DNA of 64,000 nucleotides, from the NCBI GenBank assembly GCA_021372695.1, contig JAJFTY010000239.1, positions 76,851 to 140,850 of the forward strand, in the 5' to 3' direction. The stretch's first letter is position 1; the number at the start of each line of letters is the position of its first letter. Source of the DNA: Deltaproteobacteria bacterium (GTDB taxonomy: Bacteria; Desulfobacterota; Syntrophia; Syntrophales; UBA5619). The notes under the pieces are model-generated. The model was not told the origin of the DNA. It made no database searches and saw only the letters and a program-made list of their open reading frames with translations. Below are positions 52,146-61,893 of this stretch, in pieces. Both the position numbers and the translations under genes were made by a program.

Positions 52146-54014
52146 ATGAAAAAAAAGACGCTCGGTTTTAAACTGGTTGCGGGCGGGATCGTGGCTGTGA
52201 TGATTCCGCTGCTCGTTGTGGGGATCTTTGCCGCGGTGAAGGCATCCAATTCTCTGGAAACCGCGGCAAAGGAGCGGGTCATGGGCGGGGCCGCAAAGCT
52301 CGCCAGTCTCGTCCAGGAGGTGCTGTCGGCGGAGCTGAAGATCGCCACGGAAATCGCGCTCAGTGCCGGGGATGCCGGCACCATGGACAAAAGGCTGGCC
52401 GAGGCCATGGCGAAGATCGGCAAAGACTATGAAGTGATCATGGTGACCGACGCCAGCGGCGTCGTGGTGGCCGACAGCAACAATGGACAATACAAGGGCG
52501 TTTCCTTCGGAGACCGGGAGTACTTTCGGAAAGCCAGGGACGGCAAGGCAAACGTGGGCGCCGTCAACAAATCGAAGAAAACGGGGACCCCGGTCACCAC
52601 CGCCTGCGCACCCATCATGAAAGACGGAAACTTCGCCGGTGCCGTGATCCAGGGAATCAAGCTTGACGCGCTCTCGGATAAAGTGGCGGAGAAGATGGGC
52701 GAGACGGGATTCGGATTCATGATCGACTCCAAAGGCCTGCTTCTCGCCCACCCCAAGAAGGATTTCATTCTTGAATTGGATATGACGAAGCAGGCGGGGA
52801 TGGAGGCGATCGCCGCGAAGATGTTGGCAAAGAAGGCTGGCGCCGAGTCTTACGTTTTCAAAGGCGTGAGCAAGATCGCCGGATTTGCCCCGGTAGAACT
52901 CACGGGGTGGTCTATCGCGATCACGCAGGATACGGATGAGTTTCTCGCTGCCGCCCATTCCATACGAAATTTCATCGCGGTCATCGGCCTGATCTTCCTC
53001 GTATTGACGGCTGTCTGTGTCGCGTGGTTCGCACGGAGCATCTCCACGCCGATCCGCAACGCGGTGGATCAGATGAGTGAGGCGGCCAATCAGGTCGCCG
53101 CAGCGTCGAGCCAGGTCTCCGGCGCCAGCCAGACTCTCGCGGAAGGGGCGTCCGAACAGGCATCGGCCATCGAGGAGACATCGTCGTCCCTCGAGGAGAT
53201 GTCCTCCATGACGAAACAGAACGCGGGCAGCGCCGGCCAGGCGGACGGCCTCATGAAGCAGACGAACCTGGTGATCCAGAAGGCCAATGAGGGGATGCAG
53301 AGCCTGACCCAGTCCATGACGGAGATCACGGCCGCCAGTGAAGAGACGTCGAAGATCATCAAGACGATCGACGAAATCGCGTTCCAGACCAATCTTCTGG
53401 CGCTCAATGCCGCCGTAGAGGCGGCCCGGGCCGGGGAGGCGGGCGCCGGATTTGCGGTCGTGGCCGAAGAGGTGAGAAATCTGGCCATTCGGGCCGCGGA
53501 GGCTGCCAAGAATACGTCCGGCCTGATCGAAGGCACGGTCGGCAAAATCAAGGCCGGGTCCGCATTGGTGGTCAAAACCAATGAGGCCTTTGCCGAGGTC
53601 TCGACCAATGCATCCAAGGTGGGGGAACTGGTGGGCGAGATCTCCGCGGCCTCTCAGGAGCAGTCGCAGGGGATCGATCAGATCAACAAGGCCGTGGCGG
53701 AAATGGACAAGGTCACGCAGTCGACTGCCGCCACCGCGGAGGAGTCCGCTTCGGCGTCCGAAGAGATGAATGCTCAGGCCGAGCAGATGAAGCAGGTCGC
53801 GATCACGCTGGTGAGCATCATCGGCGGAGACGGTCATGACGGCAGGAGCATCGGCAGGGAAAGCCTGCCGGCGAAGAAAAGTCTTGCCCAGGCGATCCCT
53901 GCCGTGACCGCCGGGAAAAGCGCGGGCAGGGATGCTCTCACCCCGCGTAAAAGTCCGGGGAGCCGGCCCGAACGCCTGATTCCCATGGGGGAGGGGCAAT
54001 TCAAGGACTTCTGA
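52146..54014 (+). CDS. Methyl-accepting chemotaxis protein with Cache sensor
   Basis: A 622-residue transducer. First span about residues 10-32; periplasmic Cache-type sensor about 35-275 ([38 protein letters not shown]); second span about 280-300; then a HAMP-like linker and the signalling coiled coil with the conserved hairpin tip [21 protein letters not shown]. The C-terminal tail is Lys/Gly/Arg-rich without a CheR-tethering pentapeptide. The ligand is unknown; Cache domains often bind small acids or amino acids. It is the last gene of the sigma-28 unit. Confidence 0.95.
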   Translation: MKKKTLGFKLVAGGIVAVMIPLLVVGIFAAVKASNSLETAAKERVMGGAAKLASLVQEVLSAELKIATEIALSAGDAGTMDKRLAEAMAKIGKDYEVIMVTDASGVVVADSNNGQYKGVSFGDREYFRKARDGKANVGAVNKSKKTGTPVTTACAPIMKDGNFAGAVIQGIKLDALSDKVAEKMGETGFGFMIDSKGLLLAHPKKDFILELDMTKQAGMEAIAAKMLAKKAGAESYVFKGVSKIAGFAPVELTGWSIAITQDTDEFLAAAHSIRNFIAVIGLIFLVLTAVCVAWFARSISTPIRNAVDQMSEAANQVAAASSQVSGASQTLAEGASEQASAIEETSSSLEEMSSMTKQNAGSAGQADGLMKQTNLVIQKANEGMQSLTQSMTEITAASEETSKIIKTIDEIAFQTNLLALNAAVEAARAGEAGAGFAVVAEEVRNLAIRAAEAAKNTSGLIEGTVGKIKAGSALVVKTNEAFAEVSTNASKVGELVGEISAASQEQSQGIDQINKAVAEMDKVTQSTAATAEESASASEEMNAQAEQMKQVAITLVSIIGGDGHDGRSIGRESLPAKKSLAQAIPAVTAGKSAGRDALTPRKSPGSRPERLIPMGEGQFKDF

Positions 54015-54021
54015 TCCGGAT

Positions 54022-54060
54022 GAACGGGAAAGGAGGTCCACAGCGCCTCCTTCCCCGTTC
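54022..54060. terminator. Hairpin between the convergent MCP and hemW genes
   Basis: GAACGGGAAAGGAGG (54022-54036) and CCTCCTTCCCCGTTC (54046-54060) form a 15-bp stem with one A-C mismatch and a 9-base loop. It starts 8 bases after the MCP stop and ends 8 before the hemW stop. It lacks a strong U-tract but is well placed as a two-way terminator. Confidence 0.6.
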
Positions 54061-54067
54061 ACCCCTC

Positions 54068-55246
54068 TCAGATCAGGGCCAGGCTGTCGGCGACCGCCAT
54101 GCCGGCGCGCGTAGGCCGGAGAAATCCGTCGCGGATTTCCAGCAGACCTTCCTTCGACAGTCTCTCGATCCAATCCCCTTTTTCCACAATCAGATCCCGG
54201 CCGTACCAGGCCTGGAATCTCTCCAGACAGATGCCCCGGGCCGTCCTGAAACCGAGAAAGAGCGCTTCCAACCGGAGTTGCTCTTCGTCCAGGATCTCTC
54301 TCGACTCCACCGGATCATGCCCCGATTCCAGATCGCGGATGTAGGCATCGAGGGAACGGCGGTTCCATCGCCGCTCCCGCCCTGAAAAGGTATGGGCCGC
54401 GGGGCCGAGACCGAGGTAGGGGGTGTGGTCCCAGTATTTGCGGTTGTGCCGCGATTCGCGGCCGGGGCGGGCGAAGTTGGAGACTTCGTAGTGGATGTAG
54501 CCGCTCTCTTCCAAAAATTCCGCCGTGCGCCAGAAGAATTCCGCCTGAAGCGCATCTCCGGGAAGAGCGGCCTCGCCCCGCTTCGATCTCTCCGCAAGGG
54601 GCGTTCCCTCATCGAGGGTGAGCTGATAGCAGGAAAGGTGCTCGGGGTTCAGTGCTACGGCCTCGCGGAGCGTGGCAAGCCAGGGCTCCAGCCGCTGACC
54701 CGGGATGCCGTAGATAAGGTCGACACCGATGTTGGCCACGCCAGCCTCCCGGGCGGCCGCAAACGCCGCCAGGGCCCGCGCCCGGTCGTGGCGCCGGCCG
54801 AGGAGCGCGAGGGTGGCATCGTCGAGGGACTGGAATCCGATGTTGAGCCGGTTCACGCCGGCGCGGCGGATCGCCGTCAGGAACTCCGCGGTCATGTCGC
54901 CCGGGTTCGTCTCGCAGGTGACCTCCGCATCGTCTGCGATGGTGAAGGCCGTCCGGATGTCGGCCGCAAACCCTTCGAGATCGTCCGGGGAGAGAACCGA
55001 GGGCGTGCCTCCCCCCCAGTAGAGTGTATCGAAGGATGCGGTCCAGTCCCGGCGCAGCGCCATCTCACGGCGCAGCGCGGAGCGGAAGGCCGGGATCCGT
55101 GTCAGGTCGGTGACGGAGTAGAACCCGCAGTAGTCGCACTTCCGGATGCAGAAGGGGATGTGGATATAAAGCCCGGGAAAGCCTTCGGGTTCGTGAAAAC
55201 CCCGAGGCGGGCTCCCGGCCGGATTCGGGATCGGTCTCTCACCCAT
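54068..55246 (-). CDS. hemW: Radical SAM heme chaperone HemW
   Basis: A 392-residue HemN-like radical SAM protein. The cluster motif is YIHIPFCIRKCDYCGF near the N-terminus, followed by WGGGTPSVL, CETNPGD and the HemW C-terminal domain. The CxxxCxxCxF arrangement (CIRKCDYCGF) marks the heme-trafficking HemW rather than true coproporphyrinogen oxidase. It begins 4 bases after lepA, the conserved lepA-hemW order. A role in heme supply fits the nearby decaheme cytochrome, though the pairing with lepA is general. Confidence 0.92.
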   Translation of the reverse strand: MGERPIPNPAGSPPRGFHEPEGFPGLYIHIPFCIRKCDYCGFYSVTDLTRIPAFRSALRREMALRRDWTASFDTLYWGGGTPSVLSPDDLEGFAADIRTAFTIADDAEVTCETNPGDMTAEFLTAIRRAGVNRLNIGFQSLDDATLALLGRRHDRARALAAFAAAREAGVANIGVDLIYGIPGQRLEPWLATLREAVALNPEHLSCYQLTLDEGTPLAERSKRGEAALPGDALQAEFFWRTAEFLEESGYIHYEVSNFARPGRESRHNRKYWDHTPYLGLGPAAHTFSGRERRWNRRSLDAYIRDLESGHDPVESREILDEEQLRLEALFLGFRTARGICLERFQAWYGRDLIVEKGDWIERLSKEGLLEIRDGFLRPTRAGMAVADSLALI

Positions 55247-55250
55247 TCGT

Positions 55251-57047
55251 TCATTCCGTGTCGGACTTCAGGACGGCCAGGAAGGCGCTCTGGGGAATGC
55301 TCACGTTGCCGATCATCTTCATCCTTCTTTTGCCCTTCTTCTGCTTCTCCAGGAGCTTCCTCTTCCGGCTGATGTCTCCGCCGTAGCATTTGGCGATGAC
55401 GTCCTTGCGGAAAGGAGAGATGGTCGTCCGCGAGATGATCTCGCCGCCGATCGCCCCCTGGATCGCGATCTTGAACATCTGCCTCGGGATCTCCTCCTTC
55501 AGCCGCTCGCAGGCCTGGAGGCCGCGGGCGCGCGCCCGGTCGCGATGGACGATCTGCGAGAGGGCATCGACCTTCTCGCCGTTCACGAGAATGTCCAGAA
55601 GAACGAGGTTGCTCTCCCGGTAGTCGATCAGGTCGTAATCGAAGGAGCCATAGCCCTGGGTGACCGATTTGAAGCGGTCGTAAAAGTCGAAGATCACCTC
55701 CGAAAGGGGCATCTCGTAGATCAGCTCCGCCCGGCCGGGGTTGGGATAGTTCAGGGTGGAGTTGACACCCCGCTTTTCCATGCAGAGCTTCATCACGGCG
55801 CCGAGGTAGCGCTCCGGGAGCATCATCGTCGCCCGGATGTAGGGCTCCTCGCCTTTGACGATGGACATCGGGTCGGGATAGTGGGTCGGGTTGTCCACGT
55901 AAAGGACCGTTCCGTCCTTCAGCGTGAAGCGGTAGCGTACGGACGGGACCGAGAGAATGATCGACAGGTCGTACTCCCGCTCCAGCCGTTCCTGGACGAT
56001 GTCGAGGTGGAGAAGCCCCAGGAAGCCGCAGCGGAACCCCTGGCCCAGGGCGGCTGAGGAGTCCTTCTCGTAAATGAAGGAGGCGTCGTTGAGTTTGAAT
56101 TTGTCCAGCGAGTCGGCGAGGTCCGTGTAATCGTCCGCGGCGATCGGGTATATCGAGGCGAAGACCACGGGCTTGACCTCCTTGAAGCCCGGCAGCGGCT
56201 TTGCACAGGGGCGGTTGTCGAGGGTGATCGTGTCTCCGGTCCGGACGTCCGACACGGTCTTCACGCCGGCGATGATGTAGCCCACCTCCCCGGCGGAGAG
56301 TCTATCCCGCTTCTGGCGCTGGAGCAGGAAGTGGCCGACCTCTTCGACCCGGTAGGTGGCATTGTTGTACATCAGGCGGATGATGTCGCCCGCCTTCACG
56401 GCCCCGTCGAAGACGCGGCAGTGGATCACCGTCCCCCGGAAGGAATCGTATTTTGCGTCGAAGATGAGCGCCGCGAGCGGCGCCTCGGGGTCTCCCTGGG
56501 GAGGCGGGATCCGCGCCACGATCGCCTCCAGGATCTCTTCGATGCCTATCCCCTCTTTGGCGGAACATTTCAGATGGGTATCCGGATCCAGGCCAAGCTC
56601 CGAGTCGATCTGCTCGATCACCCGCTCGACGTCCGCCGAGGGAAGATCGATCTTGTTGATGACGGGGATGATCGCCAGGTCGTGCTCCATCGCAAGGTAG
56701 AGGTTGGCCAGCGTCTGCGCCTGGACGCCCTGGGCGGCGTCGATCAGAAGGAGCACCCCTTCACAGGAGGCGAGCGACCGGGAAACCTCGTAGGTGAAAT
56801 CGACGTGGCCCGGCGTGTCGATCAGGTTCAGGGTATAGTTCCGGCCGTCTTTCGCGTGGTAGGGAAGCGAGACCACCTGGCTCTTGATCGTGATCCCCCG
56901 CTCCCGTTCGATATCCATGTTGTCGAGGATCTGGTCCTGAAAATTGCGTGCATCCACAATCCCCGTGAACTGGATCAGCCGGTCCGCGAGGGTCGACTTC
57001 CCATGGTCGATATGCGCGATAATACTGAAATTCCGGATATGGTCCAT
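55251..57047 (-). CDS. lepA: Elongation factor 4 (LepA)
   Basis: A 598-residue translational GTPase acting on ribosomes. G1 is AHIDHGKSTLADRL, G3 DTPGHVDFTYEVSR, and G4 NKIDLPSAD. Domains II-V follow, and the LepA-specific C-terminal domain ends KKGKRRMKMIGNVSIPQSAFLAVL. Length is standard. Confidence 0.97.
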   Translation of the reverse strand: MDHIRNFSIIAHIDHGKSTLADRLIQFTGIVDARNFQDQILDNMDIERERGITIKSQVVSLPYHAKDGRNYTLNLIDTPGHVDFTYEVSRSLASCEGVLLLIDAAQGVQAQTLANLYLAMEHDLAIIPVINKIDLPSADVERVIEQIDSELGLDPDTHLKCSAKEGIGIEEILEAIVARIPPPQGDPEAPLAALIFDAKYDSFRGTVIHCRVFDGAVKAGDIIRLMYNNATYRVEEVGHFLLQRQKRDRLSAGEVGYIIAGVKTVSDVRTGDTITLDNRPCAKPLPGFKEVKPVVFASIYPIAADDYTDLADSLDKFKLNDASFIYEKDSSAALGQGFRCGFLGLLHLDIVQERLEREYDLSIILSVPSVRYRFTLKDGTVLYVDNPTHYPDPMSIVKGEEPYIRATMMLPERYLGAVMKLCMEKRGVNSTLNYPNPGRAELIYEMPLSEVIFDFYDRFKSVTQGYGSFDYDLIDYRESNLVLLDILVNGEKVDALSQIVHRDRARARGLQACERLKEEIPRQMFKIAIQGAIGGEIISRTTISPFRKDVIAKCYGGDISRKRKLLEKQKKGKRRMKMIGNVSIPQSAFLAVLKSDTE

Positions 57048-57120
57048 AACCCGTTACCCTTTCGGGTGGCTTCTTACCATGATTGTCTGCAAGAGTAAAG
57101 AAGGGGAAGGCGGTGACCGG

Positions 57121-57152
57121 AAAAGACCGCCTCCCGATGAAGGGGGGCGGTC
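57121..57152 (-). terminator. Intrinsic terminator of the mtrA-mtrB unit
   Basis: On the minus strand an 11-bp stem (57152-57142 with 57135-57125) with a 6-base loop is followed by TTTT (57124-57121). It lies about 50 bases after the stop of the porin gene and before lepA. Confidence 0.75.
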
Positions 57153-57204
57153 CTGCAGGCTCTCGAAGGTGAAGAATGTTTTGCCGGCGGCAGCCCCGCG
57201 GCGG

Positions 57205-59253
57205 TCAGAAATGGATGCCCGCACTCACATAGACGACGTGGGAGCGGTAGCCGGGTTCGAGATAGGCTCCGGTCAAACGGGTCGGATTCGCCCCGATCAC
57301 ATAGCGGTAGCCGGCATACTGGTCGTCGTCGTAGAGAAACTCCTGGAAGGCGTAGGCGGCCGACAGCGATATTGCCTTGGTCAACTCATAGGTGGCCTTG
57401 GCGATGTAACTGGTCAGGCGGTAGCTGTCCCAGTTGCTCAGGTCGTCGTTCTGCGTCCGGCCGGCCGGGATGACGCCGAGATAGGTATAGTCGACGCTGC
57501 CATCCGACCGGATGCTGCTGTGCTCCAGTTTCAGGGTCAGCTTCTTGGGAATGATCGCGATCTCGGCCCCGAGACCGTACTCGTAGGTCTTCTCGTCCTG
57601 GTTCAGCGTCCAGTCGTAAGTAGGCTGCCGTTCGCGCTGATTCTGGGAACGTTTCTCGAAGTCGGCGAAGGCGAACAGCCGGACCTGCTTGTGAGCCCGC
57701 CAGTCCACATCGAAGCTGACCTCGTCGGCGCGGCTGTCGGTGAGCCCGAGCAGCGTGTCTTTGTAGTTCGTCCGTTTGTATTTGTAGCCGATATTGAAGC
57801 TCAGGGTCTCCATCGGGAAGAATTCTGCGGAGACCTTGTAGGTATCCCGTTCCTGAGGCGCGGCGTCAAAACGGCGCTGGAAGGGTTCGTAGCCGGTCGG
57901 GTCACCGACAAAATCGGCAGCCCTGTCCAGCCGCTCATAACCGAGCTTCAGGGCCATGAAGTCGAGGCCGCTCCATTTCAGATCCACGCCGAAGAGGTTG
58001 TCCCGGTTTTCGGGCAGATCCACGCGGTCCCTTTCTGTCTTCGTGTATTGATAGTCCGCCGTCAGAAGGAAGTGCTGCGGCAGCTTGAACCCCATCTCCA
58101 GGCCGTAGCTGTTCTTGCGGTAGCTGAACAGTTCATTCGCCAGGACCGCACCCGCAGCCGCGTCCGTCGTGGTGATCTGGTCGGACTTGTTCGATCTGCT
58201 GAAGTACTTGTAGAAGAGTTTCGCGTCCAGAAAGGAGATCGGGTTGGTCGTCAGGGCGAAGTGGTAGTTGTTGGTATCCACCTTGCCGTTGAAATAGGGG
58301 CTGCTCAACCCGAGCCCCTCGCGTCCCTGGACGCCGATCGTGGAAGCGGCCGCCGTGACATCACTGACATAGGAGGTTTCCAGCCTGGACGCGGAATTGG
58401 CCCTGGAGGTGGAGAGATTGACGTTGAACTTGCTCCGGAAGGGAAGCCGGACCCCTCCCTTGAAGTCCAGTTTGTAGGCGTCGTTCTCCGGCGGGAGATG
58501 GAAGGTGTCCGTGGTCGCGGCGGTATTGGCGGTGGCCGGATTGCGGAAGTTCTGGACGCCGTTGCCGTTGTCGAAGCGGCTGTAGAGGTAGGAGAGCGAG
58601 AAAAACAGGGGGTTCCTGACATACCCGGCTTCCGCCTTGATGGTGTCCGTCGTGTAGTCGAGCCACGCGGGCATCTCGATGGCGATGCCGCCCGGCGATG
58701 TGCCTGCCGCCCCGATGGGGTAGCTCCCGGACTTCTCCTGCCGTGATGCCGCCACGTCGAGATAGAAGGGTTTCAGCAGGTCCAGCTTGAGGCCGCCGCC
58801 CATGTTCTTGCGCTTCACGGAGTAGTCGAAGGTGTTCCACGTGTTCGGGTTTGCGTTCGGAGGATGGGTCCCGTAGGTGAGGTTGCTCGATTCGGTGCCG
58901 CTGTACAAGGTCCGGGTGTCAAACGTGAAATTGTGCGGCAACTCCTCATACTGGAGCTGGTAACGGTAACTGTCCCACCGGCCCCCCTCCAGTCGGTAGC
59001 GTTGCGTGTCGTAGCCGACATCTCTCGCCTCGAGTTCGACCCGGTCCTTGGGCGTCTCGTATTTCAGATCGGCATTTCCGTACACACCGCTGCGCGGGTC
59101 CTCATATTCGAAGGCTTTGGCCTCGTTGCCCGCTGCATGCTTGTAGGTCGGGTCCAGAGAGATCTCACCCGAAAACTGCCCATCGGCTGCACTGGCGCCG
59201 CAAAGGGGCAAAAGGATGAGCATCGCTGCAATGATCGCTGTATTGGCTTTCAT
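57205..59253 (-). CDS. MtrB/PioB-family outer-membrane beta-barrel (decaheme-associated)
   Basis: A 682-residue secreted protein. The signal peptide (about 1-23, ending ASA) is followed by repeated amphipathic strands with alternating aromatic residues and tight turns (for example YRLEGGRWDSYRYQLQYEELP, YSVKRKNMGGGLKLDLLKP, SFNIGYKYKRTNY). The final residue is Phe, the outer-membrane insertion signal. Length and pattern fit MtrB/PioB porins that sheath a decaheme cytochrome. The mature part has no CxxC pair near the N-terminus as in Shewanella MtrB. It lies 10 bases after the decaheme gene. GGGGGG precedes the ATG at 59253. Confidence 0.85.
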   Translation of the reverse strand: MKANTAIIAAMLILLPLCGASAADGQFSGEISLDPTYKHAAGNEAKAFEYEDPRSGVYGNADLKYETPKDRVELEARDVGYDTQRYRLEGGRWDSYRYQLQYEELPHNFTFDTRTLYSGTESSNLTYGTHPPNANPNTWNTFDYSVKRKNMGGGLKLDLLKPFYLDVAASRQEKSGSYPIGAAGTSPGGIAIEMPAWLDYTTDTIKAEAGYVRNPLFFSLSYLYSRFDNGNGVQNFRNPATANTAATTDTFHLPPENDAYKLDFKGGVRLPFRSKFNVNLSTSRANSASRLETSYVSDVTAAASTIGVQGREGLGLSSPYFNGKVDTNNYHFALTTNPISFLDAKLFYKYFSRSNKSDQITTTDAAAGAVLANELFSYRKNSYGLEMGFKLPQHFLLTADYQYTKTERDRVDLPENRDNLFGVDLKWSGLDFMALKLGYERLDRAADFVGDPTGYEPFQRRFDAAPQERDTYKVSAEFFPMETLSFNIGYKYKRTNYKDTLLGLTDSRADEVSFDVDWRAHKQVRLFAFADFEKRSQNQRERQPTYDWTLNQDEKTYEYGLGAEIAIIPKKLTLKLEHSSIRSDGSVDYTYLGVIPAGRTQNDDLSNWDSYRLTSYIAKATYELTKAISLSAAYAFQEFLYDDDQYAGYRYVIGANPTRLTGAYLEPGYRSHVVYVSAGIHF

Positions 59254-59263
59254 GGTTTCCCCC

Positions 59264-60184
59264 CTATCGGACAAAGACACTCCCTCGGGTCGAGGGGCCT
59301 GTGCTTCCGTGGATATTGCTGTGACAATTCAAGCAGCCGCGGCCGTACATCCTGTTGGATGGGGCAATACCCTGGAATGTGTCCTGCCGGGTGTATGCCC
59401 TTCCGGGATGGCCTGCCGCCGCGTGGCAGCTCGTGCAGAGCTGCGGAACCCGGCTCGTCAGAAGCTTCCCGTGGTTGCTTCCGTGGACGGTATGACAGGT
59501 CCCGCAGTTCTCCTCCACCGGTGGGTGCTCCCAGAGGAACGGGCCGCGCTTCTCCGCGTGGCAGCGGTAGCAGAGTTCGTTGGTCGACTCGGCCTTGATC
59601 ATCTTCCGTCCGAAACCGCCGTGCTGGTCATGGCAGTCCGTGCACTTCATCCGCCCCTCGGGGATGGGATGGTGGGACTGTTTGGCGATCTGGATCCGCA
59701 TATCCCGATGGCAGGAGAGGCAGAGCTCGGGCTGGGCAGCTTTCAGATTTTTCTTCTTGCCGGCGTGGATGCTGTGGCAACTGTCGCAAGAGACCCCTTC
59801 TGCCTTGTGCCTGCCCATATCCCAGAATGCCATCCCCTTGGACTCTGCATGGCAGGCCAGGCATTTTTCCGATTTGGCGTCAGGCTCGGTCATCCCCTTG
59901 CCGAAAGTGAATATGCCTGTCCCCTTGCCTCCGCCCTTCTGGATGTGGAGCTGTCCCGGACCGTGGCATGATTCGCACCCCAGGGCATTTGCCGGGCTGT
60001 TGCGGATCTCCTTGTTGGCATGAATGGATAGGGTGTAACTGTTGAAACGATCCGAATGGCACATCTTGCAGGTTTGGGTGGCTCCCCCCGGTTCTGCCCC
60101 ATAGACTTCCCAAGGTAGGCCTATCCAGAAGAGCAAGATCAGAGCGGATAAAAAGACGTGAAGGATTGGTATTTTTTTCATCAT
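59264..60184 (-). CDS. Decaheme c-type cytochrome (MtrA/DmsE family)
   Basis: A 306-residue periplasmic cytochrome with a signal peptide (about 1-29). Ten CxxCH motifs are seen in order: CKMCH, CESCH, CLACH, CDSCH, CLSCH, CTDCH, CYRCH, CGTCH, CTSCH, CLNCH. Ten hemes in about 280 residues is typical of MtrA/DmsE. Together with the porin gene it should form a transmembrane electron conduit. No outer cytochrome (MtrC/OmcA-like) is in the window. AAAGGGGGG precedes two adjacent ATG codons; the first is used. Confidence 0.92.
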   Translation of the reverse strand: MMKKIPILHVFLSALILLFWIGLPWEVYGAEPGGATQTCKMCHSDRFNSYTLSIHANKEIRNSPANALGCESCHGPGQLHIQKGGGKGTGIFTFGKGMTEPDAKSEKCLACHAESKGMAFWDMGRHKAEGVSCDSCHSIHAGKKKNLKAAQPELCLSCHRDMRIQIAKQSHHPIPEGRMKCTDCHDQHGGFGRKMIKAESTNELCYRCHAEKRGPFLWEHPPVEENCGTCHTVHGSNHGKLLTSRVPQLCTSCHAAAGHPGRAYTRQDTFQGIAPSNRMYGRGCLNCHSNIHGSTGPSTRGSVFVR

Positions 60185-60565
60185 GCCCCCCTTTGTTTTC
60201 TATCTCGTGCCTACAGCATCGTCACCTTGTGACAGCTCCCCATGCCGCTCCTGCATCGAAAGTGTTTCGGATTCGAAAAGACCTGTTGAAACCTGCGGAT
60301 ATAAAGAATTGCGTTTGAAAGAGAATTACAGAAGAGAAAGGACCAACACAACGGTCGTTCATGGTATGCTCTTTGGCAGGCAATAACTCCCATATTGGGA
60401 AGAAAGATGAATGTACTCGACTTCGTGGAAGGCCGGAGGGATGTGGCCGGCCGCGGGGGGTTCAGAATGATCAGCCCTTCCGGCGGACCGGAAGGGCTGA
60501 TCGGCGGGATGGTACGGATGTTCGGAATGCCGGATGGCATCCGGATCGCGACGGGATCCCCGGGG
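60185..60565. other. Intergenic region between adk and the cytochrome gene, with a strong hairpin
   Basis: This 381-base gap has no convincing gene. A perfect 15-bp stem (60469-60483 with 60488-60502, loop CGGA) lies about 65 bases after the adk stop. It lacks a U-run but is the likely 3' end of the adk transcript. The remainder, nearer the cytochrome gene, is AT-richer and probably carries its promoter. No known riboswitch consensus was recognised. Confidence 0.5.
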
Positions 60566-61240
60566 CTACCCCAATTTAGCCATCAGGGCCTGAGAGACCT
60601 CTTTCACGCCCGGCGTGCCGTCGACATCGATGACTTTCGTGCGGGACCTGAAATAATTCACGGCCGCCAGCGTTCCCGTCGCCCCATCGTAGTAGATTCC
60701 GTGGCGCTTGTCGATTGCCGCTTCGTCCTGATCGTCGGCCCGGGCGGTCAGTTTGTCACAGCCGCAGATCCGGCAGACCAGTTTCCCGTCCTTTTCGATC
60801 GGTTTGATCGCATCGATGTAGATGTTGTTGGGATGGTTGTTGTCCACCGCGCAGAGACGGCGGCCCATGATCCGCTTCTTGGCGATCTCCCGGTCGAGGA
60901 TGATCTCGATGACGCAATCGAGCTTCATGCCGGCTTCGCCCAGCGCCTTTCCGAGCGCCTCGGCCTGGGCGAGATTCCGGGGAAAGCCGTCCAGGAGCCA
61001 GCCCGCCTTGCAGTCCGCCTCCTGAAGCCGATTCAGGATCATGGGAATGGTGATCGCATCGGGAACCAGTTCTCCGTTGTCGATGAATCCCTTCGCCTTC
61101 TTCCCCAGCTCCGTTCCGTTCTTGATGTTCTGCCGGAAGATGACGCCGGTTTCGATGTGGGGGACGCCGTACTTCTTTTGAACCACCGCGCCCTGGGTTC
61201 CTTTACCGCTGCCGTTGGGTCCGAAGATCAGAATGTTCAT
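60566..61240 (-). CDS. adk: Adenylate kinase
   Basis: A 224-residue nucleoside monophosphate kinase that interconverts AMP, ADP and ATP. The P-loop is FGPNGSGKGTQG, the AMP-binding stretch WLLDGFPRNLAQAEAL, and the LID carries a Cys-bearing insert (GKLVCRICGCDKL) that may bind zinc. The sequence departs from the E. coli type in the LID (RRLCAVDNNHPNN). The ATG at 61240 has AAGGAG nine bases upstream; the open frame to 61705 is unrelated. Confidence 0.92.
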   Translation of the reverse strand: MNILIFGPNGSGKGTQGAVVQKKYGVPHIETGVIFRQNIKNGTELGKKAKGFIDNGELVPDAITIPMILNRLQEADCKAGWLLDGFPRNLAQAEALGKALGEAGMKLDCVIEIILDREIAKKRIMGRRLCAVDNNHPNNIYIDAIKPIEKDGKLVCRICGCDKLTARADDQDEAAIDKRHGIYYDGATGTLAAVNYFRSRTKVIDVDGTPGVKEVSQALMAKLG

Positions 61241-61433
61241 GTCCGTGAGCTCCTTTTCGAGATGAGATATGCGGCCTTCGCCGCTGGCTGTCATCGGAGG
61301 AGAGAAGGTAACGCCTTTGCAGGCAGCAATAACATCCGCAGCGGAGAACCGCAACCGCTGCCGGGAAAGCCTGAAGGGCCGGGGGTGCGCTCTGTTTGCT
61401 TTCACGGCACACGGCCGTGACCGGTCAGTGCCC

Positions 61434-61646
61434 TCAGGAGGGGCCGCAGCTCGTGGCGGCGCAGCTCCCGCAGCCCGCGCCTCCGGCAGAGGTATTGCCG
61501 ATCTTCCCCGAAAATGCGGACATCTGCCGCCTGGCGCGCTTCGACCCGCACTTCGGACAGACGACGGCAATCTTCTCGTCACGGCTCCGGAAGAAGACTT
61601 CGAAGCACTCTTTGCATTTGCCGCAGCTGTATTCAAAAATCGGCAT
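61434..61646 (-). CDS. FmdB-family zinc-ribbon protein
   Basis: A 70-residue protein. The N-terminal zinc ribbon has MPIFEYSCGKCKECFE and VCPKCGSKRARRQMSAF, giving two CxxC pairs, as in the FmdB/regulatory zinc-ribbon family. The C-terminus is Gly/Ser/Cys-rich. Function not known; some members are annotated as regulators of formylmethanofuran or amidase genes without proof. Confidence 0.88.
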   Translation of the reverse strand: MPIFEYSCGKCKECFEVFFRSRDEKIAVVCPKCGSKRARRQMSAFSGKIGNTSAGGAGCGSCAATSCGPS

Positions 61647-61893
61647 CGCTCCCACTCCCCGGCGGATGCCGGCATCGCCCCGGAACCATCCGCGCTCCCT
61701 CTCAAGGTGCCCGGAGATTAGAGGAAACCGGGGAAAATGTCAAGGCCGATCACCGGGAGGTCGACTGAAGAGGAGACCGGACGGGCCGCACTTTTTTCTT
61801 GACACGTTCAATGGGTCATGAGAGTTGAAACGCTCCAACGGGGCGCCCATCCGAGAGGAGGGCGAAATCGCGGAAACAGATCGGGGTACCGCC

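Noticed and set aside
52107..54173. 688-codon open frame on the minus strand
   Set aside because: Antisense to the MCP gene, whose own frame shows clear Cache and signalling domains.
60185..60400. c-di-GMP (GEMM) riboswitch in the cytochrome leader
   Set aside because: Cytochrome genes in related bacteria sometimes carry one, but the conserved GEMM core sequences could not be found here.
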